DNA of 33,531 nt from an uncultured Bacteroidota bacterium. GTDB taxonomy: Bacteria; Bacteroidota; Bacteroidia; UBA4408. Shown here in pieces: positions 1 to 8,625 of this stretch. Both the position numbers and the translations under genes were made by a program. Under the pieces are notes generated by a model, which was not told the origin of the DNA, searched no databases, and worked only from the letters and a program-made list of their open reading frames with translations. Numbering within the stretch: the first letter of the stretch is position 1; each line of letters begins with the position of its first letter. The DNA lies in NCBI GenBank assembly GCA_903840505.1, contig CAIMGI010000101.1:1-33531 (forward strand), written 5' to 3'.

Positions 1-244
1 CCGGGTAGGAGTATTTTTCAATCTCCATCATAAAATCAATGGAGTTACCAGCTTTACCACAACCAAAACACTTGTAAATGCCACGTGAGGGAGTTACTGT
101 AAAAGAAGGAGATTTTTCATTGTGAAAAGGACACAAGCCAAGTATGTAAGCCCCTGTTTTTTTCTTTAGGGTAACATAATCTCCTACTACCTCCTCAATG
201 CGAGATGTATCAATAATAAGGTCTATGGTTTCCTTGGGTATCAC
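1..244 (-). CDS. dnaG: DNA primase DnaG, N-terminal fragment (cut by window edge)
   Basis: This is the first 81 codons of DNA primase, which makes the RNA primers for replication; the rest lies left of the window. Translating the minus strand gives a CHC2-type zinc-binding domain: CPFH at about residue 38 and CFGCG about 20 residues later supply the Cys/His ligands, and the flanking EKSPSFTV and GIYKCFGCGKAG segments are typical of DnaG. The start is taken as GTG (MIPKETIDLIIDTSRIEE), because an in-frame stop lies only three codons upstream and no ATG intervenes. A TAAATTTG box ends four bases before this GTG. The ORF track omits the gene because it is partial. The family call is near certain; the exact start is less so. 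Confidence 0.93.
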   Translation of the reverse strand, partial: MIPKETIDLIIDTSRIEEVVGDYVTLKKKTGAYILGLCPFHNEKSPSFTVTPSRGIYKCFGCGKAGNSIDFMMEIEKYSYP

Positions 245-319
245 TACACAAATTTAACTAAAAAGGCGGATGTTTGGAAGGGCTGTGGAAAAGTAATAGA
301 TGCTTTGAAATGGAAAAAC

Positions 320-1426
320 CTACCTACTCCTCGAGAACTCGAAATTATCAGCTACCAAGCCGTACTCAACCACATTGCCCTTGTTGTCGTATTCCTTGTT
401 GAGTTTAATGTCCTTGCCGGTAGCCTTGTTAAGTGCTTTTGCTGTAAGTGCTGCCAAATCCCAGCCACTGAATTTTTTCTTTTCTGCCTTTGCGGGAACA
501 TTTTCTTCAATCAAGGTTTCCTTTGAGGAGTTTTTTATTTTCGCCAATGCCAGTTCTTGTAAGGAAGGGTAGCTTTGTTTGCTGCTGTTTTTTATTTCAA
601 CAGGCAAATCACTTGTTGTGTTTTTTTCTTGCTTGTTAGCAATAACAGGCTCCTCTGTTTTTTTTTCTTGAATAACAGGCGCATCTTGCTTTTTATTTTC
701 AGCTATATTTTCAGGAACCACAATTTGTGTAACTTCCTTTTCTTGCTTAGGAGCAGCAACAACTTTCTTTGTGTTTTGTGCTTTGTTCGCAATTACATTT
801 GATTTAGCAATATTGTTAAGAGGCACAACAAGCTCCTCTTTCTTTTCTTCTTTTTTATCGGCTACCGAAGTACTTGCATTAAGTTCTTTTTTGGATACCG
901 CATTTTCACTTAATACCTCTTCCGTTGATTGGAAAAGGAAAGGTAAGGCTATTAAAAACAAAATAACTGCAGCAGCTGCTGCATAAGAATAAAACAATGG
1001 AATTACACGCGTGTTGTGTTTAAGCTCCTCCTTGTTGTTAAATAAAATGGCGGTATCGGGCTGCAAAATTGTTTTTTCAAACAAGGCTAAATCCTTTTTT
1101 GCAGGAGGGTAAAAGCCAACAAATTTATCCAGCTCTGAACTTTCTAATTCGCAAAGATTTTTTTCAATTCGTTTTACTAAAAAGTCGGTATAGTTGTTTT
1201 CATTCACCAATACCGAACTGTTGTGTTTTTTTAAGGATTGTTTGTGTTCAAATTGTTCATTTGTAAAAGAGTCCTTGCTTGTGCCCTCACTTAAAAATTC
1301 AAACTCCTCTTTTATATCGGCATTTTGCTCCAAAAGCAACAATACTTCAGCTACCGCTAAAGGTGATAGTTTACCGTCAAGGTAATCCATCAAATAGGCT
1401 TCGTAGTTGTTTCTGTTAATTGTCAT
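320..1426 (-). CDS. Anti-sigma-factor-like single-span membrane protein
   Basis: A 368-residue protein starting one base after the ECF sigma stop codon, so almost certainly co-transcribed and probably its regulator. The N-terminal part is cytoplasmic and helical and begins with the MDYLDGKLSP motif often seen in Bacteroidota sigma partners. One clear membrane span lies at about residues 144-166, rich in Ala, Ile and Leu. The region after it is low-complexity, rich in Lys, Glu, Val and Ala, and presumably periplasmic; it ends with a short conserved-looking tail, YDNKGNVVEYGLVADNFEFS. The first 44 residues seem to be duplicated at about 75-118. No zinc-finger (HCC) anti-sigma motif is visible, so the role is inferred from position, topology and the N-terminal pattern. 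Confidence 0.7.
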   Translation of the reverse strand: MTINRNNYEAYLMDYLDGKLSPLAVAEVLLLLEQNADIKEEFEFLSEGTSKDSFTNEQFEHKQSLKKHNSSVLVNENNYTDFLVKRIEKNLCELESSELDKFVGFYPPAKKDLALFEKTILQPDTAILFNNKEELKHNTRVIPLFYSYAAAAAVILFLIALPFLFQSTEEVLSENAVSKKELNASTSVADKKEEKKEELVVPLNNIAKSNVIANKAQNTKKVVAAPKQEKEVTQIVVPENIAENKKQDAPVIQEKKTEEPVIANKQEKNTTSDLPVEIKNSSKQSYPSLQELALAKIKNSSKETLIEENVPAKAEKKKFSGWDLAALTAKALNKATGKDIKLNKEYDNKGNVVEYGLVADNFEFSRSR

Positions 1427-1427
1427 T

Positions 1428-1913
1428 TTATATTACTGTATCTAAACTTCCAATATATTCCTTTAAAAATACCCTTGCGCGGTATATGTACACTTTTACC
1501 TGCGATTCACTGAGTCCGGTTATTCCTCCAATTTCATCGTAATTATATCCTTCGTAATCACGCAACAATATTACCGAGCGTTGTATGGCCGGTAATTTTG
1601 CAAGAGCTTCATCCAACACTTCCTTTAAATCGGAGTAACGATTATTTGTTTGCAATACATTGGTATCTACCGAATCAAAATCAGCTTGTTTTTTATCTTT
1701 TCTGATACTGTCAATCATTGTTCGGTAAGCAGTAGTAAACATATACGATTTGGAGTTGCTCGACTCCACATCCGATACCTTTAACCATAGTTTTTCGTAA
1801 GTATCCTGCACAATGTCACGCGCCTTGTCCTTATCCTTTATGTTTTTAAGGATAAAACGGTACAACTGATCCGCATACTGGTCAACGCAGCTATTGAATT
1901 CGTTTATGGTCAT
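1428..1913 (-). CDS. ECF-type RNA polymerase sigma factor (sigma-70 family)
   Basis: A 161-residue extracytoplasmic-function sigma factor. Region 2 is seen at about residues 10-80 (RFILKNIKDKDKARDIVQD, then YMFTTAYRTMIDSIRK). Region 4 is at about 105-155, with LPAIQRSVILLRDYEGYNYDEI followed by the helix-turn-helix GLSESQVKVYIYRARVFLKE. There is no region 1 or 3, as usual for this class. The next gene, one base downstream, encodes a membrane protein that probably holds this factor inactive. A TGTAAC-N17-CGTCTTA sequence about 28 bases upstream of the ATG looks like an ECF promoter and suggests autoregulation. Family certain; the stimulus is unknown, though the shared promoter with uppS-bamA hints at envelope stress. 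Confidence 0.93.
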   Translation of the reverse strand: MTINEFNSCVDQYADQLYRFILKNIKDKDKARDIVQDTYEKLWLKVSDVESSNSKSYMFTTAYRTMIDSIRKDKKQADFDSVDTNVLQTNNRYSDLKEVLDEALAKLPAIQRSVILLRDYEGYNYDEIGGITGLSESQVKVYIYRARVFLKEYIGSLDTVI

Positions 1914-1940
1914 TGAACGTTTTTGTGCTTCATTTAATAC

Positions 1941-1970
1941 TAAGACGCAGCCGTTTTAGTAAAAGTTACA
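1941..1970 (-). promoter_or_regulatory. Candidate ECF promoter of the sigma/anti-sigma pair
   Basis: On the minus strand: TGTAAC (1970-1965), a 17-base spacer, then CGTCTTA (1947-1941). AAC in the -35 element and CGTC in the -10 element are widespread features of ECF promoters. The predicted start site would leave a leader of about 20 bases before the sigma ATG at 1913. The same arrangement occurs ahead of uppS at 12570-12599. That this sigma factor itself uses the site is an inference. Confidence 0.6.
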
Positions 1971-1993
1971 GTAAAAAATAAAAAAACTCTATT

Positions 1994-3313
1994 TTATTTA
2001 AATAACCTGAAAATATCGTTTCCGTTTGCGAACAATAATAAGCCCAAAAGTAGAATCATACCCACATATTGAGCATATTCCATCACTTTTTCGTTCGGTT
2101 TTCTTCGGGTTATTACTTCGTACAATAAAAACATTACGTGTCCTCCATCCAATGCAGGTATCGGCAATAAATTCATAAAAGCTAATACCATTGAAAGAAA
2201 GGCTGTGGTTAACCAAAAATGTTCCCAATCCCAATAAGGAGAAAATATTTTACCCAAGGTTATAAATCCGCCAACAGACTCATAAGCCTTTGTTTTTGGA
2301 GAGAAAATAAGCTTGAATTGTTTTATGTAATTATCGATGGTGTTCCAGGCTTTTGTAAATCCTCCCGGTATAGCTTGAAAAAAGGAGTATTCACGCTTTT
2401 GGAATTCATAATAAGCATCCAATCCCTTTGGTGCAAGACCAATAATTCCTTCGGTAGGAATAGTAAGCTCAATATTTTTTGGAACCCCATTGCGCAGTAT
2501 TCCCAAGGATACTTTTTTTCCCTTGTTCAGTTTTACTTGTGTTTGAAATTCATCATAATAATTAATAGTTGCAGAGTCCATTCCGGTTACTTTGTCACCT
2601 TTCATTAGACCAGCTTGTTCGGCAATTGATTTTCCTTTTACAACTTCTATTTCAAAAGGCTGACGAGGGAAAAACATTCGTCCTTGTCCTTGAATAATAG
2701 TTGCCATAGAATTTTCATCCAATGGAATAGTTACAGGACTTCCGCCTCTATCAACCTGCACAGAATGTGCTTGTTCAAACAAAATTTCGGGAACTATTTT
2801 GCTAAAGTCTTCAATTACCTTATTGTCTACCGAAATAATTTTATCACCATTTTGGAAGCCTAATTTTAGTGCAGTTGAATCACAAGCAATACCGTTGCTT
2901 ACATTTTTATTTGGTAAAAATTCTTCGCCCCAACAAAACAAAACACCTGCATAAATAACGATACCCAAAATAACGTTTACCGTAACACCACCCACCATAA
3001 TAATCAATCGTTGCCAAGCCGGTTTCGAACGAAATTCCCAATCTTGAGGAGGCAATTTCATTTGTTCTTTGTCCATCGACTCATCAATCATTCCCGATAT
3101 TTTTACATAACCTCCCAATGGCAACCAACCTATTCCGTATTCAGTTCCTCCTCTTTTTATTTTTAAAAGGGAAAACCAAGGATCAAAAAATAAATAAAAT
3201 TTCTCTACACGGGTTTTAAATAACTTGGCAGGAATAAAATGTCCAAGCTCGTGTAAGACTACTAAAATTGATAAACTTAAAATAAGCTGAGCAGCTTTTA
3301 TGAGTATTTCCAT
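1994..3313 (-). CDS. rseP: RseP-type site-2 zinc metalloprotease (M50)
   Basis: A 439-residue inner-membrane intramembrane protease. The HELGH zinc site is at residues 21-25 inside the first membrane span, and the second conserved element, NLLPIPALDGGH, lies in a late span near the C-terminus. Between them is a periplasmic section with two PDZ-like parts, recognisable by GFQNGDKIISVDNK and GLMKGDKVTGMDS. The length is normal for the family. RseP-type enzymes cut anti-sigma factors and other single-span proteins and remnant signal peptides. The gene starts five bases after dxr, in the ruvB-dxr-rseP block. The single-span anti-sigma-like protein encoded just beyond (320-1426) is an attractive substrate candidate, but that link is only inferred. 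Confidence 0.95.
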   Translation of the reverse strand: MEILIKAAQLILSLSILVVLHELGHFIPAKLFKTRVEKFYLFFDPWFSLLKIKRGGTEYGIGWLPLGGYVKISGMIDESMDKEQMKLPPQDWEFRSKPAWQRLIIMVGGVTVNVILGIVIYAGVLFCWGEEFLPNKNVSNGIACDSTALKLGFQNGDKIISVDNKVIEDFSKIVPEILFEQAHSVQVDRGGSPVTIPLDENSMATIIQGQGRMFFPRQPFEIEVVKGKSIAEQAGLMKGDKVTGMDSATINYYDEFQTQVKLNKGKKVSLGILRNGVPKNIELTIPTEGIIGLAPKGLDAYYEFQKREYSFFQAIPGGFTKAWNTIDNYIKQFKLIFSPKTKAYESVGGFITLGKIFSPYWDWEHFWLTTAFLSMVLAFMNLLPIPALDGGHVMFLLYEVITRRKPNEKVMEYAQYVGMILLLGLLLFANGNDIFRLFK

Positions 3314-3318
3314 TGTTG

Positions 3319-4494
3319 TTATTTAATAAGTAAGCTTGCTAATTGGCGCGTTTCACTGTCGGTTTGCACATAATCGTCATAGCTCGGTTTTTTTATAAAA
3401 GTAATTTTTTGCAGGCATTCTTCAATGATGTCACTCATATTCAGAAAGCCAATTTTGTCGTTTAAAAAAGCACTCACTGCAATTTCGTTGGCGGCATTCA
3501 GTACACAGGCACTGTTACCTCCCTTTTCCATTGCCGAAAATGCCAATGCAAGATTACGAAAAGTTTTTGTATCGGCTTGTTCAAAGCTAAGTTGTGGGTA
3601 TTTCATAAAATCGAAACGTGGGAAATCTGATTTTAGTCTTTTGGGATAGCCCAATGCATACTGTATAGGCAGTTTCATATCGGGTAATCCCATTTGCGCT
3701 TTCATCGACCCATCGGTAAACTGAACAATGGAGTGCACGATGGATTGAGGATGCACAATCACATCAATTTGTTCGTGTTTTAAATTAAACAACCACTTGG
3801 CTTCAATCACTTCAAGTCCTTTGTTCATAAGACTTGCCGAGTCGATGGTGATTTTTGCACCCATCTCCCAATTGGGGTGTTTTAGTGCTTGTTCTTTTTT
3901 TACTTGCGCTAAAAATGCTTTGTCTTTTCCTCTAAAGGGACCGCCCGAAGCGGTGAGGTAAATTTTCTCAATGGGATTGTGAAACTCGCCTGCCAAACAT
4001 TGAAAAATAGCAGAGTGTTCCGAATCGACCGGATAAATATTTACGCCTTTTTCTTTTGCCAATTGTGTTACTATTTCGCCTGCCACCACCAAGGTTTCTT
4101 TGTTTGCCAAGGCAATTTGTTTTCCTGCTTTAATGGCGCTGAGTGTCGACTCCAATCCAGCATAACCAACGATGGCGGCCAATACCGTATCGATGGTATC
4201 CATCTCTACAATTTGAGCAATGGATTCAGAACCGGCAAATACTTTTATATCGGTGGAAGAAAGTGCTTCTTTTACTTTTGTATAGTGCTGCTTGTCGCCA
4301 ATGACAACTGCATTCGGATTAAATTCCAATGCCTGTTGAATCAATAAATCGGCATTTGAACCTGCAGTTAAAACTTCTACTACAAAATTGTTTTCTTGTG
4401 CTTTTATAACTTCCAATGCTTGCGTACCAATTGAGCCTGTGGAGCCCAATATAGCAATATGCGTTTTTTCAGTTTCAGGATTAGCTGCCGTCAT
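3319..4494 (-). CDS. dxr: 1-deoxy-D-xylulose 5-phosphate reductoisomerase
   Basis: Converts DXP to 2-C-methyl-D-erythritol 4-phosphate with NADPH, the committed step of the MEP isoprenoid pathway, in the cytoplasm. Visible motifs in order: the NADPH-binding GSTGSIGTQALEVI near the start, ALANKETLVVAGE, PVDSEHSAIFQCL, the substrate/metal region LTASGGPFRG, HPNWEMGAKITIDSASLMNKG, and HPQSIVHSIVQFTDGS. The length (391 aa) is normal. The ATG is four bases after the ruvB stop and rseP follows after five bases, so the three genes form one operon. Its product feeds the isoprenoid supply that UppS, encoded about 7 kb away, extends to the cell-wall lipid carrier. Confidence 0.97.
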   Translation of the reverse strand: MTAANPETEKTHIAILGSTGSIGTQALEVIKAQENNFVVEVLTAGSNADLLIQQALEFNPNAVVIGDKQHYTKVKEALSSTDIKVFAGSESIAQIVEMDTIDTVLAAIVGYAGLESTLSAIKAGKQIALANKETLVVAGEIVTQLAKEKGVNIYPVDSEHSAIFQCLAGEFHNPIEKIYLTASGGPFRGKDKAFLAQVKKEQALKHPNWEMGAKITIDSASLMNKGLEVIEAKWLFNLKHEQIDVIVHPQSIVHSIVQFTDGSMKAQMGLPDMKLPIQYALGYPKRLKSDFPRFDFMKYPQLSFEQADTKTFRNLALAFSAMEKGGNSACVLNAANEIAVSAFLNDKIGFLNMSDIIEECLQKITFIKKPSYDDYVQTDSETRQLASLLIK

Positions 4495-4498
4495 TTAA

Positions 4499-5533
4499 TT
4501 AAATATTGGAATCAAATAAACGACCCCTGTTGGCATTAAAACTTCTTCCTAAATGTTTGTAAGCAAGTTCTGTAACTTCTCTTCCACGCGGTGTACGGGC
4601 AATATAGCCTTCTTGAATTAAAAAAGGTTCATATACTTCTTCAATGGTATCGGCTTCTTCGCCCACAGCGGTTGAAATGGTGGTAAGACCAACAGGTCCT
4701 CCTTTGAATTTATCGATGATGGTAGTTAGTATGCGTATGTCCATATCGTCCAAGCCATTTTTATCCACATTTAAAGCACTCAATGCAATTTGTGCAATAT
4801 CCATATCAATGGAACCTGTTCCCTTTATTTGTGCAAAGTCGCGTGTTCTGCGCAACAAGGCATTTGCAATTCGGGGTGTTCCTCTGCTTCTGCGTGCTAT
4901 TTCGTAGGCTGCAGTTTCTTCAATGTCAATTTTTAAAATCTCCGAAGAGCGCGACACAATGCTTGTTAATAGTTTTGAATCATAATATTCCAAACGTGCA
5001 TTGATTCCAAATCTTGCACGTAATGGTGAAGTAAGCAATCCTGAGCGGGTAGTTGCACCAACCAATGTAAAAGGGTTTAAAGTAATTTGTACACTGCGTG
5101 CATTGGGTCCCGAATCAATCATAATATCAATACGGTAATCTTCCATAGCTGAGTATAAATATTCTTCTACAATAGGGCTTAAGCGGTGTATCTCATCAAT
5201 AAACAATACATCGTAAGGTTCTAAATTGGTTAACAAACCTGCTAAGTCACCGGGTTTATCCAGTACAGGGCCTGATGTAATTTTTATGTTTACGCCAAGG
5301 TCGTTGGCAATAATATTGGCGAGTGTTGTTTTTCCCAATCCGGGAGGACCGTGAAGCAATACGTGATCCAAGGCTTCTTTGCGCAGTTTTGCAGCCTCAA
5401 CAAATATTTTTAAATTTTCAACTACCTTGTCCTGCCCCATAAAATCATCGAACTCCGAAGGGCGGAGTACTTTTTCGATGTCTTTATCGGTAGCCGAAAA
5501 ATTTTCGTCCGATGGGTCAAGATTGGGATTCAT
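4499..5533 (-). CDS. ruvB: Holliday junction branch migration helicase RuvB
   Basis: A 344-residue AAA+ motor that, with RuvA, drives branch migration of Holliday junctions in recombinational repair. Walker A (GPPGLGKTT) is at residues 62-70, Walker B is [10 protein letters not shown], and the sensor and arginine-finger section reads [18 protein letters not shown]. The C-terminal winged-helix part carries the family pattern around [15 protein letters not shown] and [17 protein letters not shown]. Length and start fit the family. It is the first gene of the ruvB-dxr-rseP block. A TACCTTTG box lies 21 bases upstream of the ATG. ruvA and ruvC are not in the window. Confidence 0.98.
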   Translation of the reverse strand: MNPNLDPSDENFSATDKDIEKVLRPSEFDDFMGQDKVVENLKIFVEAAKLRKEALDHVLLHGPPGLGKTTLANIIANDLGVNIKITSGPVLDKPGDLAGLLTNLEPYDVLFIDEIHRLSPIVEEYLYSAMEDYRIDIMIDSGPNARSVQITLNPFTLVGATTRSGLLTSPLRARFGINARLEYYDSKLLTSIVSRSSEILKIDIEETAAYEIARRSRGTPRIANALLRRTRDFAQIKGTGSIDMDIAQIALSALNVDKNGLDDMDIRILTTIIDKFKGGPVGLTTISTAVGEEADTIEEVYEPFLIQEGYIARTPRGREVTELAYKHLGRSFNANRGRLFDSNI

Positions 5534-5553
5534 TTTGTTTTTTAATTGATGTT

Positions 5554-5561
5554 CAAAGGTA
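5554..5561 (-). promoter_or_regulatory. Candidate -7 box for ruvB-dxr-rseP
   Basis: TACCTTTG on the minus strand matches the Bacteroidota -7 consensus TAnnTTTG and would give a leader of about 15 bases before the ruvB ATG. No convincing TTTG -33 element is seen 17-23 bases upstream, so this rests on one box and its position. Confidence 0.4.
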
Positions 5562-5657
5562 GTAAAAAAGTGCTATTTTGAAGGTATTTGAAATAATTGC
5601 TTAGAGCTTTTTACAATAATAAAATAAATTTCATTTAATTATTTAATACACACCATT

Positions 5658-7121
5658 TCATATGTTCATTTTTATTAATTTATAATTTATTACTTGTTGT
5701 CCATTATTTAATGATAAAAAGTACATTCCGTCACTTGTATTCTTCATACTAATAATTTTTGTTTGATACGGATTTAACTCAGAATCATAATAGACTTTTC
5801 CAGTAACATCTCTTATTTTAATTGTAAAATTATCCGCAGCACTATTTTTTATTGTAAAATCAGAGTTGAAAACTGTTGGGAAAATTTGGATTGTTTCATT
5901 GTTCAAATATTCTATTCCTTTGATACAAGGATTACTAAGTAAAGGATAAAAATATGCTTGATCAAAATTAGGTAAGCTACCAGCACAATATTTACCCTGC
6001 AAAGAAAAGCCATTCAAAGTAAAACTGCACCCTAGTCCCTTAATATTAGGATTGCTAATGGTTGACAAATAATCGGCAGGTACTGCAAAAGTGGCACCCA
6101 GTCTGGCAATATATATTTTTCCATCGGGGGCATTTTGTATGTGCCCAAATACTATACTATCATAGTACAATTGAATTTTTGAGTTAACAATAGAATCGTA
6201 TTGATAATCTGAAATATCATACTGATAGACACCTGCTTTACTAACAATGTCCAAAATTGCTTGGGTGACATATAATTTTTTATTGTCGGGCGAAAAGCAC
6301 ATATCGTATACTTCCTGAAAACCTGTGTATATTTTTATAGTATTGCTTATTTGAGCAGTATTATTATCAAAATGATACATACACATAGTGTCGCTTCCAT
6401 ATCCCATATTAGCACTATACCCCATCATTTTTAAATCATTTGAAAATTTAAAATTCCCAGACCAGCCTGGTTGGACTGGTTGAGTATAAAATTGAGAGAA
6501 TTGTAAAACAGGATTGTTTATACCAGAAGCATCTACTTTATAAAAGGCATAATAATTCGATGTATCCATTATTACTACCCAAACACTGCAACCATCAGAA
6601 TGTCTGCAAGCTCCAAGGGACTGCATTTTTGTTGGTGCCAATGAATTATTGGCGCTTACAACTGCCCCTAAACCATTATTTAATTTCATATTTACAATAG
6701 TATATTGTAAAGTATATAAAGTATAATCTACACAGCCCAAATGAAACAAATAGTACAAGCTATCGTTACCCGGTTGAGGTACAATAAGTGCGTTTTGGCT
6801 AACGCTTATTTCTGGTGCTACAATAGTATCACAGCCCATCAAATTATATCCCCCTTGCATAGGCAAATGGTTTCTATTCCAAATGGTATTGCCATCGCTG
6901 TAAAATAATAATCCACCATAAATATCAGAAATAGAGGCTGCTCCCTCGTAAGTATTCGTTTTACCACTTGTGTCAGCAACTGGAGTCCCATTACTAAAAT
7001 CTAAACCGGCACCTAAGCCAAAATACCAGTGGTTAGCACGTTTGGTTTCCGAGTTAATTTGTGCAAAGGAAAAAAGTGGGATAAAAAGAAATAATAGAAA
7101 GTGTAGTACTCGCTTTTTCAT
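5658..7121 (-). CDS. Secreted protein, propeller-like body with T9SS type A sorting domain
   Basis: The ORF track starts at 7145, but the signal peptide begins at the ATG at 7121 (MKKRVLHFLLFLFIPLFSFAQ), giving 487 residues. The body opens with a WYFGLGAGLDFSNGTP segment common in large Bacteroidota surface proteins and has repeating beta-rich units such as FSPDNKKLYVTQ, which suggests a beta-propeller fold. The last 75 or so residues (IFPTVFNSDFTIKN ... GMYFLSLNNG) form a type A T9SS sorting domain, so the protein is probably exported across the outer membrane and anchored or released. It has its own candidate promoter and is not part of the neighbouring operons. No enzymatic motif is recognised; function unknown. 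Confidence 0.82.
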   Translation of the reverse strand: MKKRVLHFLLFLFIPLFSFAQINSETKRANHWYFGLGAGLDFSNGTPVADTSGKTNTYEGAASISDIYGGLLFYSDGNTIWNRNHLPMQGGYNLMGCDTIVAPEISVSQNALIVPQPGNDSLYYLFHLGCVDYTLYTLQYTIVNMKLNNGLGAVVSANNSLAPTKMQSLGACRHSDGCSVWVVIMDTSNYYAFYKVDASGINNPVLQFSQFYTQPVQPGWSGNFKFSNDLKMMGYSANMGYGSDTMCMYHFDNNTAQISNTIKIYTGFQEVYDMCFSPDNKKLYVTQAILDIVSKAGVYQYDISDYQYDSIVNSKIQLYYDSIVFGHIQNAPDGKIYIARLGATFAVPADYLSTISNPNIKGLGCSFTLNGFSLQGKYCAGSLPNFDQAYFYPLLSNPCIKGIEYLNNETIQIFPTVFNSDFTIKNSAADNFTIKIRDVTGKVYYDSELNPYQTKIISMKNTSDGMYFLSLNNGQQVINYKLIKMNI

Positions 7122-7142
7122 TTGTTTACATTTTACTATAAA

Positions 7143-7174
7143 CAAGATTAATGAAAAAAGGGCAGAAAAGCAAA
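7143..7174 (-). promoter_or_regulatory. Candidate sigma-A-type promoter of the 5658-7121 gene
   Basis: On the minus strand: TTTG (7174-7171), a 20-base spacer, then TAATCTTG (7150-7143), one mismatch from TAnnTTTG. The predicted leader to the ATG at 7121 is about 15 bases, and this supports the shorter start over the 7145 start of the ORF track. Confidence 0.45.
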
Positions 7175-7189
7175 TACTCTAGACTCTCT

Positions 7190-8011
7190 TTACAAACTCA
7201 AATGCTTCGAATGCACAGTTTTTCCATAAAATATACTGGCAGCGGCATCAAAGTTTTCGGCCGAATCGGTGGTGAAAAATTCAATGTTATTTCCTTTGCT
7301 GCATTGTTGTTCAATTTCGGGATGGCGTGTTAAGTATTCCGATAATTTACCCGAAACAATTTCTCCCTGCGAAACAAGTGTGATGTTGGGCGGCAGGTGT
7401 TTTTTTATTTTTTCAATCAGCAAGGGGTAGTGTGTGCAACCTAAAATAATAGTATCAATTTTATTGCTTTGTGAAAATAAATGGTCGATGTTTTGTTTTA
7501 TAAAATAGTCGGCACCAACACTGTTAAATTCATTGTTCTCCACCAAAGGTACCCACATAGGGCAAGCTTCCTGAAATACTTTTACATCGGGAAAAAATTT
7601 AGCAATTTCAATGGGGTAGGAGTTGGAACTCACTGTTCCGCTGGTTCCTAATATACCAATGTGTCCTGTTTTTGTTAGCTTTCCAACCAGTTCGGTTGTA
7701 GGACGTATAACGCCAAGTACTCTTTTGTTGGGTGCTATTTTAATCAAGTCTTTTTGTTGAATGTTGCGCAATGCTTTTGCCGATGCGGTATTACAGGCTA
7801 AAATTACCAGTGGACAACCTTTGTCAAATAATTGCTTTACGCATTCTAAGGTATATTCATAAATGGTTTCAAAGGAGCGTGTACCGTAAGGCGAACGAGC
7901 ATTGTCGCCTAAATAAATATAGTCGTATTGCGGGAGTTGTTTTACTATTTCTTTTAAAACAGTAAGTCCGCCATAACCCGAATCAAATATGCCTATTGGA
8001 TTTTTGTTCAC
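7190..8011 (-). CDS. murI: Glutamate racemase
   Basis: Interconverts L- and D-glutamate, supplying D-Glu for peptidoglycan stem peptides. The 273-residue protein carries the substrate-binding start IFDSGYGGLTVLKEI (Asp10, Ser11) and both catalytic cysteines in their motifs: ACNTAS (Cys73) and GCTHYPL (Cys192). LGDNARSPYG, another family signature, is at about residue 34. It lies downstream of uppS-bamA-ompH-ompH on the same strand, a conserved Bacteroidota order, but the hairpin at 8024-8051 separates it from ompH, so it is likely expressed from its own promoter or by read-through. Confidence 0.96.
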   Translation of the reverse strand: MNKNPIGIFDSGYGGLTVLKEIVKQLPQYDYIYLGDNARSPYGTRSFETIYEYTLECVKQLFDKGCPLVILACNTASAKALRNIQQKDLIKIAPNKRVLGVIRPTTELVGKLTKTGHIGILGTSGTVSSNSYPIEIAKFFPDVKVFQEACPMWVPLVENNEFNSVGADYFIKQNIDHLFSQSNKIDTIILGCTHYPLLIEKIKKHLPPNITLVSQGEIVSGKLSEYLTRHPEIEQQCSKGNNIEFFTTDSAENFDAAASIFYGKTVHSKHLSL

Positions 8012-8023
8012 TTTTGAAGCATA

Positions 8024-8051
8024 AAAAAAGTCCCGATAAAGGGACTTTTTT
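8024..8051 (-). terminator. Intrinsic terminator between ompH and murI
   Basis: AAAAAAGTCCC, a six-base loop (gataaa), then GGGACTTTTTT: a perfect 11-bp stem whose outer six pairs are A/T, giving a U-tract in either direction. It starts three bases after the stop of the 8054-8602 gene, so it should end the uppS-bamA-ompH-ompH transcript before murI. Confidence 0.8.
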
Positions 8052-8053
8052 AT

Positions 8054-8602
8054 TTATTTTTTAGGTGCCGGACTTGGACTTGGTGAAGGAGTAGGAACAT
8101 CGGTAATGCCCATTTTCTTTTTCACTTGTGCCATTATATCGTCAGCCGGATCGGAGTATAACAATACGCCTACGCTACTGTCAATTACATTTTTATATCC
8201 CAATTCTTTTGCAACATCTTCCACTGCTTTTTTTGCCTTGTTAACCATTGGCTCTAATAGCTCGTTTTGTTTTTTTTGCAATGACTCTTGCGCTGTTTGT
8301 TGAAACTCTTTTATTCTGTCTTCCAAACCAGCAATTTCTTTTTGTTTATCCATTTTAATGGGTTCGGTCATCATTGCTTCTTTTGCTTGATAATCGCCTA
8401 CTTTTGCTTCGTACTCAGCACTCATTGATTTTAATTGATTATCGAGTTGCTTAGCATATTCTTGAATATCGGCTTCTGCTTTTTTTCTTTCAGGCATCAA
8501 CAACAATAAATCGTTTAAACTTATATGTGCTACTTTTTGTGCGCTAACCGATGTGCTGAATGCTATTAAAGCGACTGCAATAAAACTTACTACTTTTTTC
8601 AT
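8054..8602 (-). CDS. OmpH/Skp family periplasmic chaperone (second copy)
   Basis: A 182-residue protein with signal peptide MKKVVSFIAVALIAFSTSVSAQ. The mature part starts with VAHISLNDLLLLMP, followed by a long charged helical coiled-coil arm (about residues 40-115) and a closing KKAVEDVAKELGYKNVID segment, the OmpH/Skp layout. Skp-type trimers hold unfolded outer-membrane proteins in the periplasm for the BAM complex. It sits 23 bases after a paralogue and downstream of bamA, which fits that job. Odd feature: it ends in a Pro/Ser tail (PTPSPSPSPAPKK) unlike the Gly-rich tail of its paralogue. The terminator follows directly. Confidence 0.9.
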   Translation of the reverse strand: MKKVVSFIAVALIAFSTSVSAQKVAHISLNDLLLLMPERKKAEADIQEYAKQLDNQLKSMSAEYEAKVGDYQAKEAMMTEPIKMDKQKEIAGLEDRIKEFQQTAQESLQKKQNELLEPMVNKAKKAVEDVAKELGYKNVIDSSVGVLLYSDPADDIMAQVKKKMGITDVPTPSPSPSPAPKK

Positions 8603-8625
8603 ACTATTATTGGTTTATTTATTAA

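Noticed and set aside
2219-2608. 129-aa plus-strand ORF inside rseP
   Set aside because: It lies antisense within a strongly conserved gene and its product has no recognisable domain or start context; a shadow ORF.
3979-4347. 122-aa plus-strand ORF inside dxr
   Set aside because: Antisense to conserved dxr motifs; Cys/Phe-rich composition typical of reverse-frame translation.
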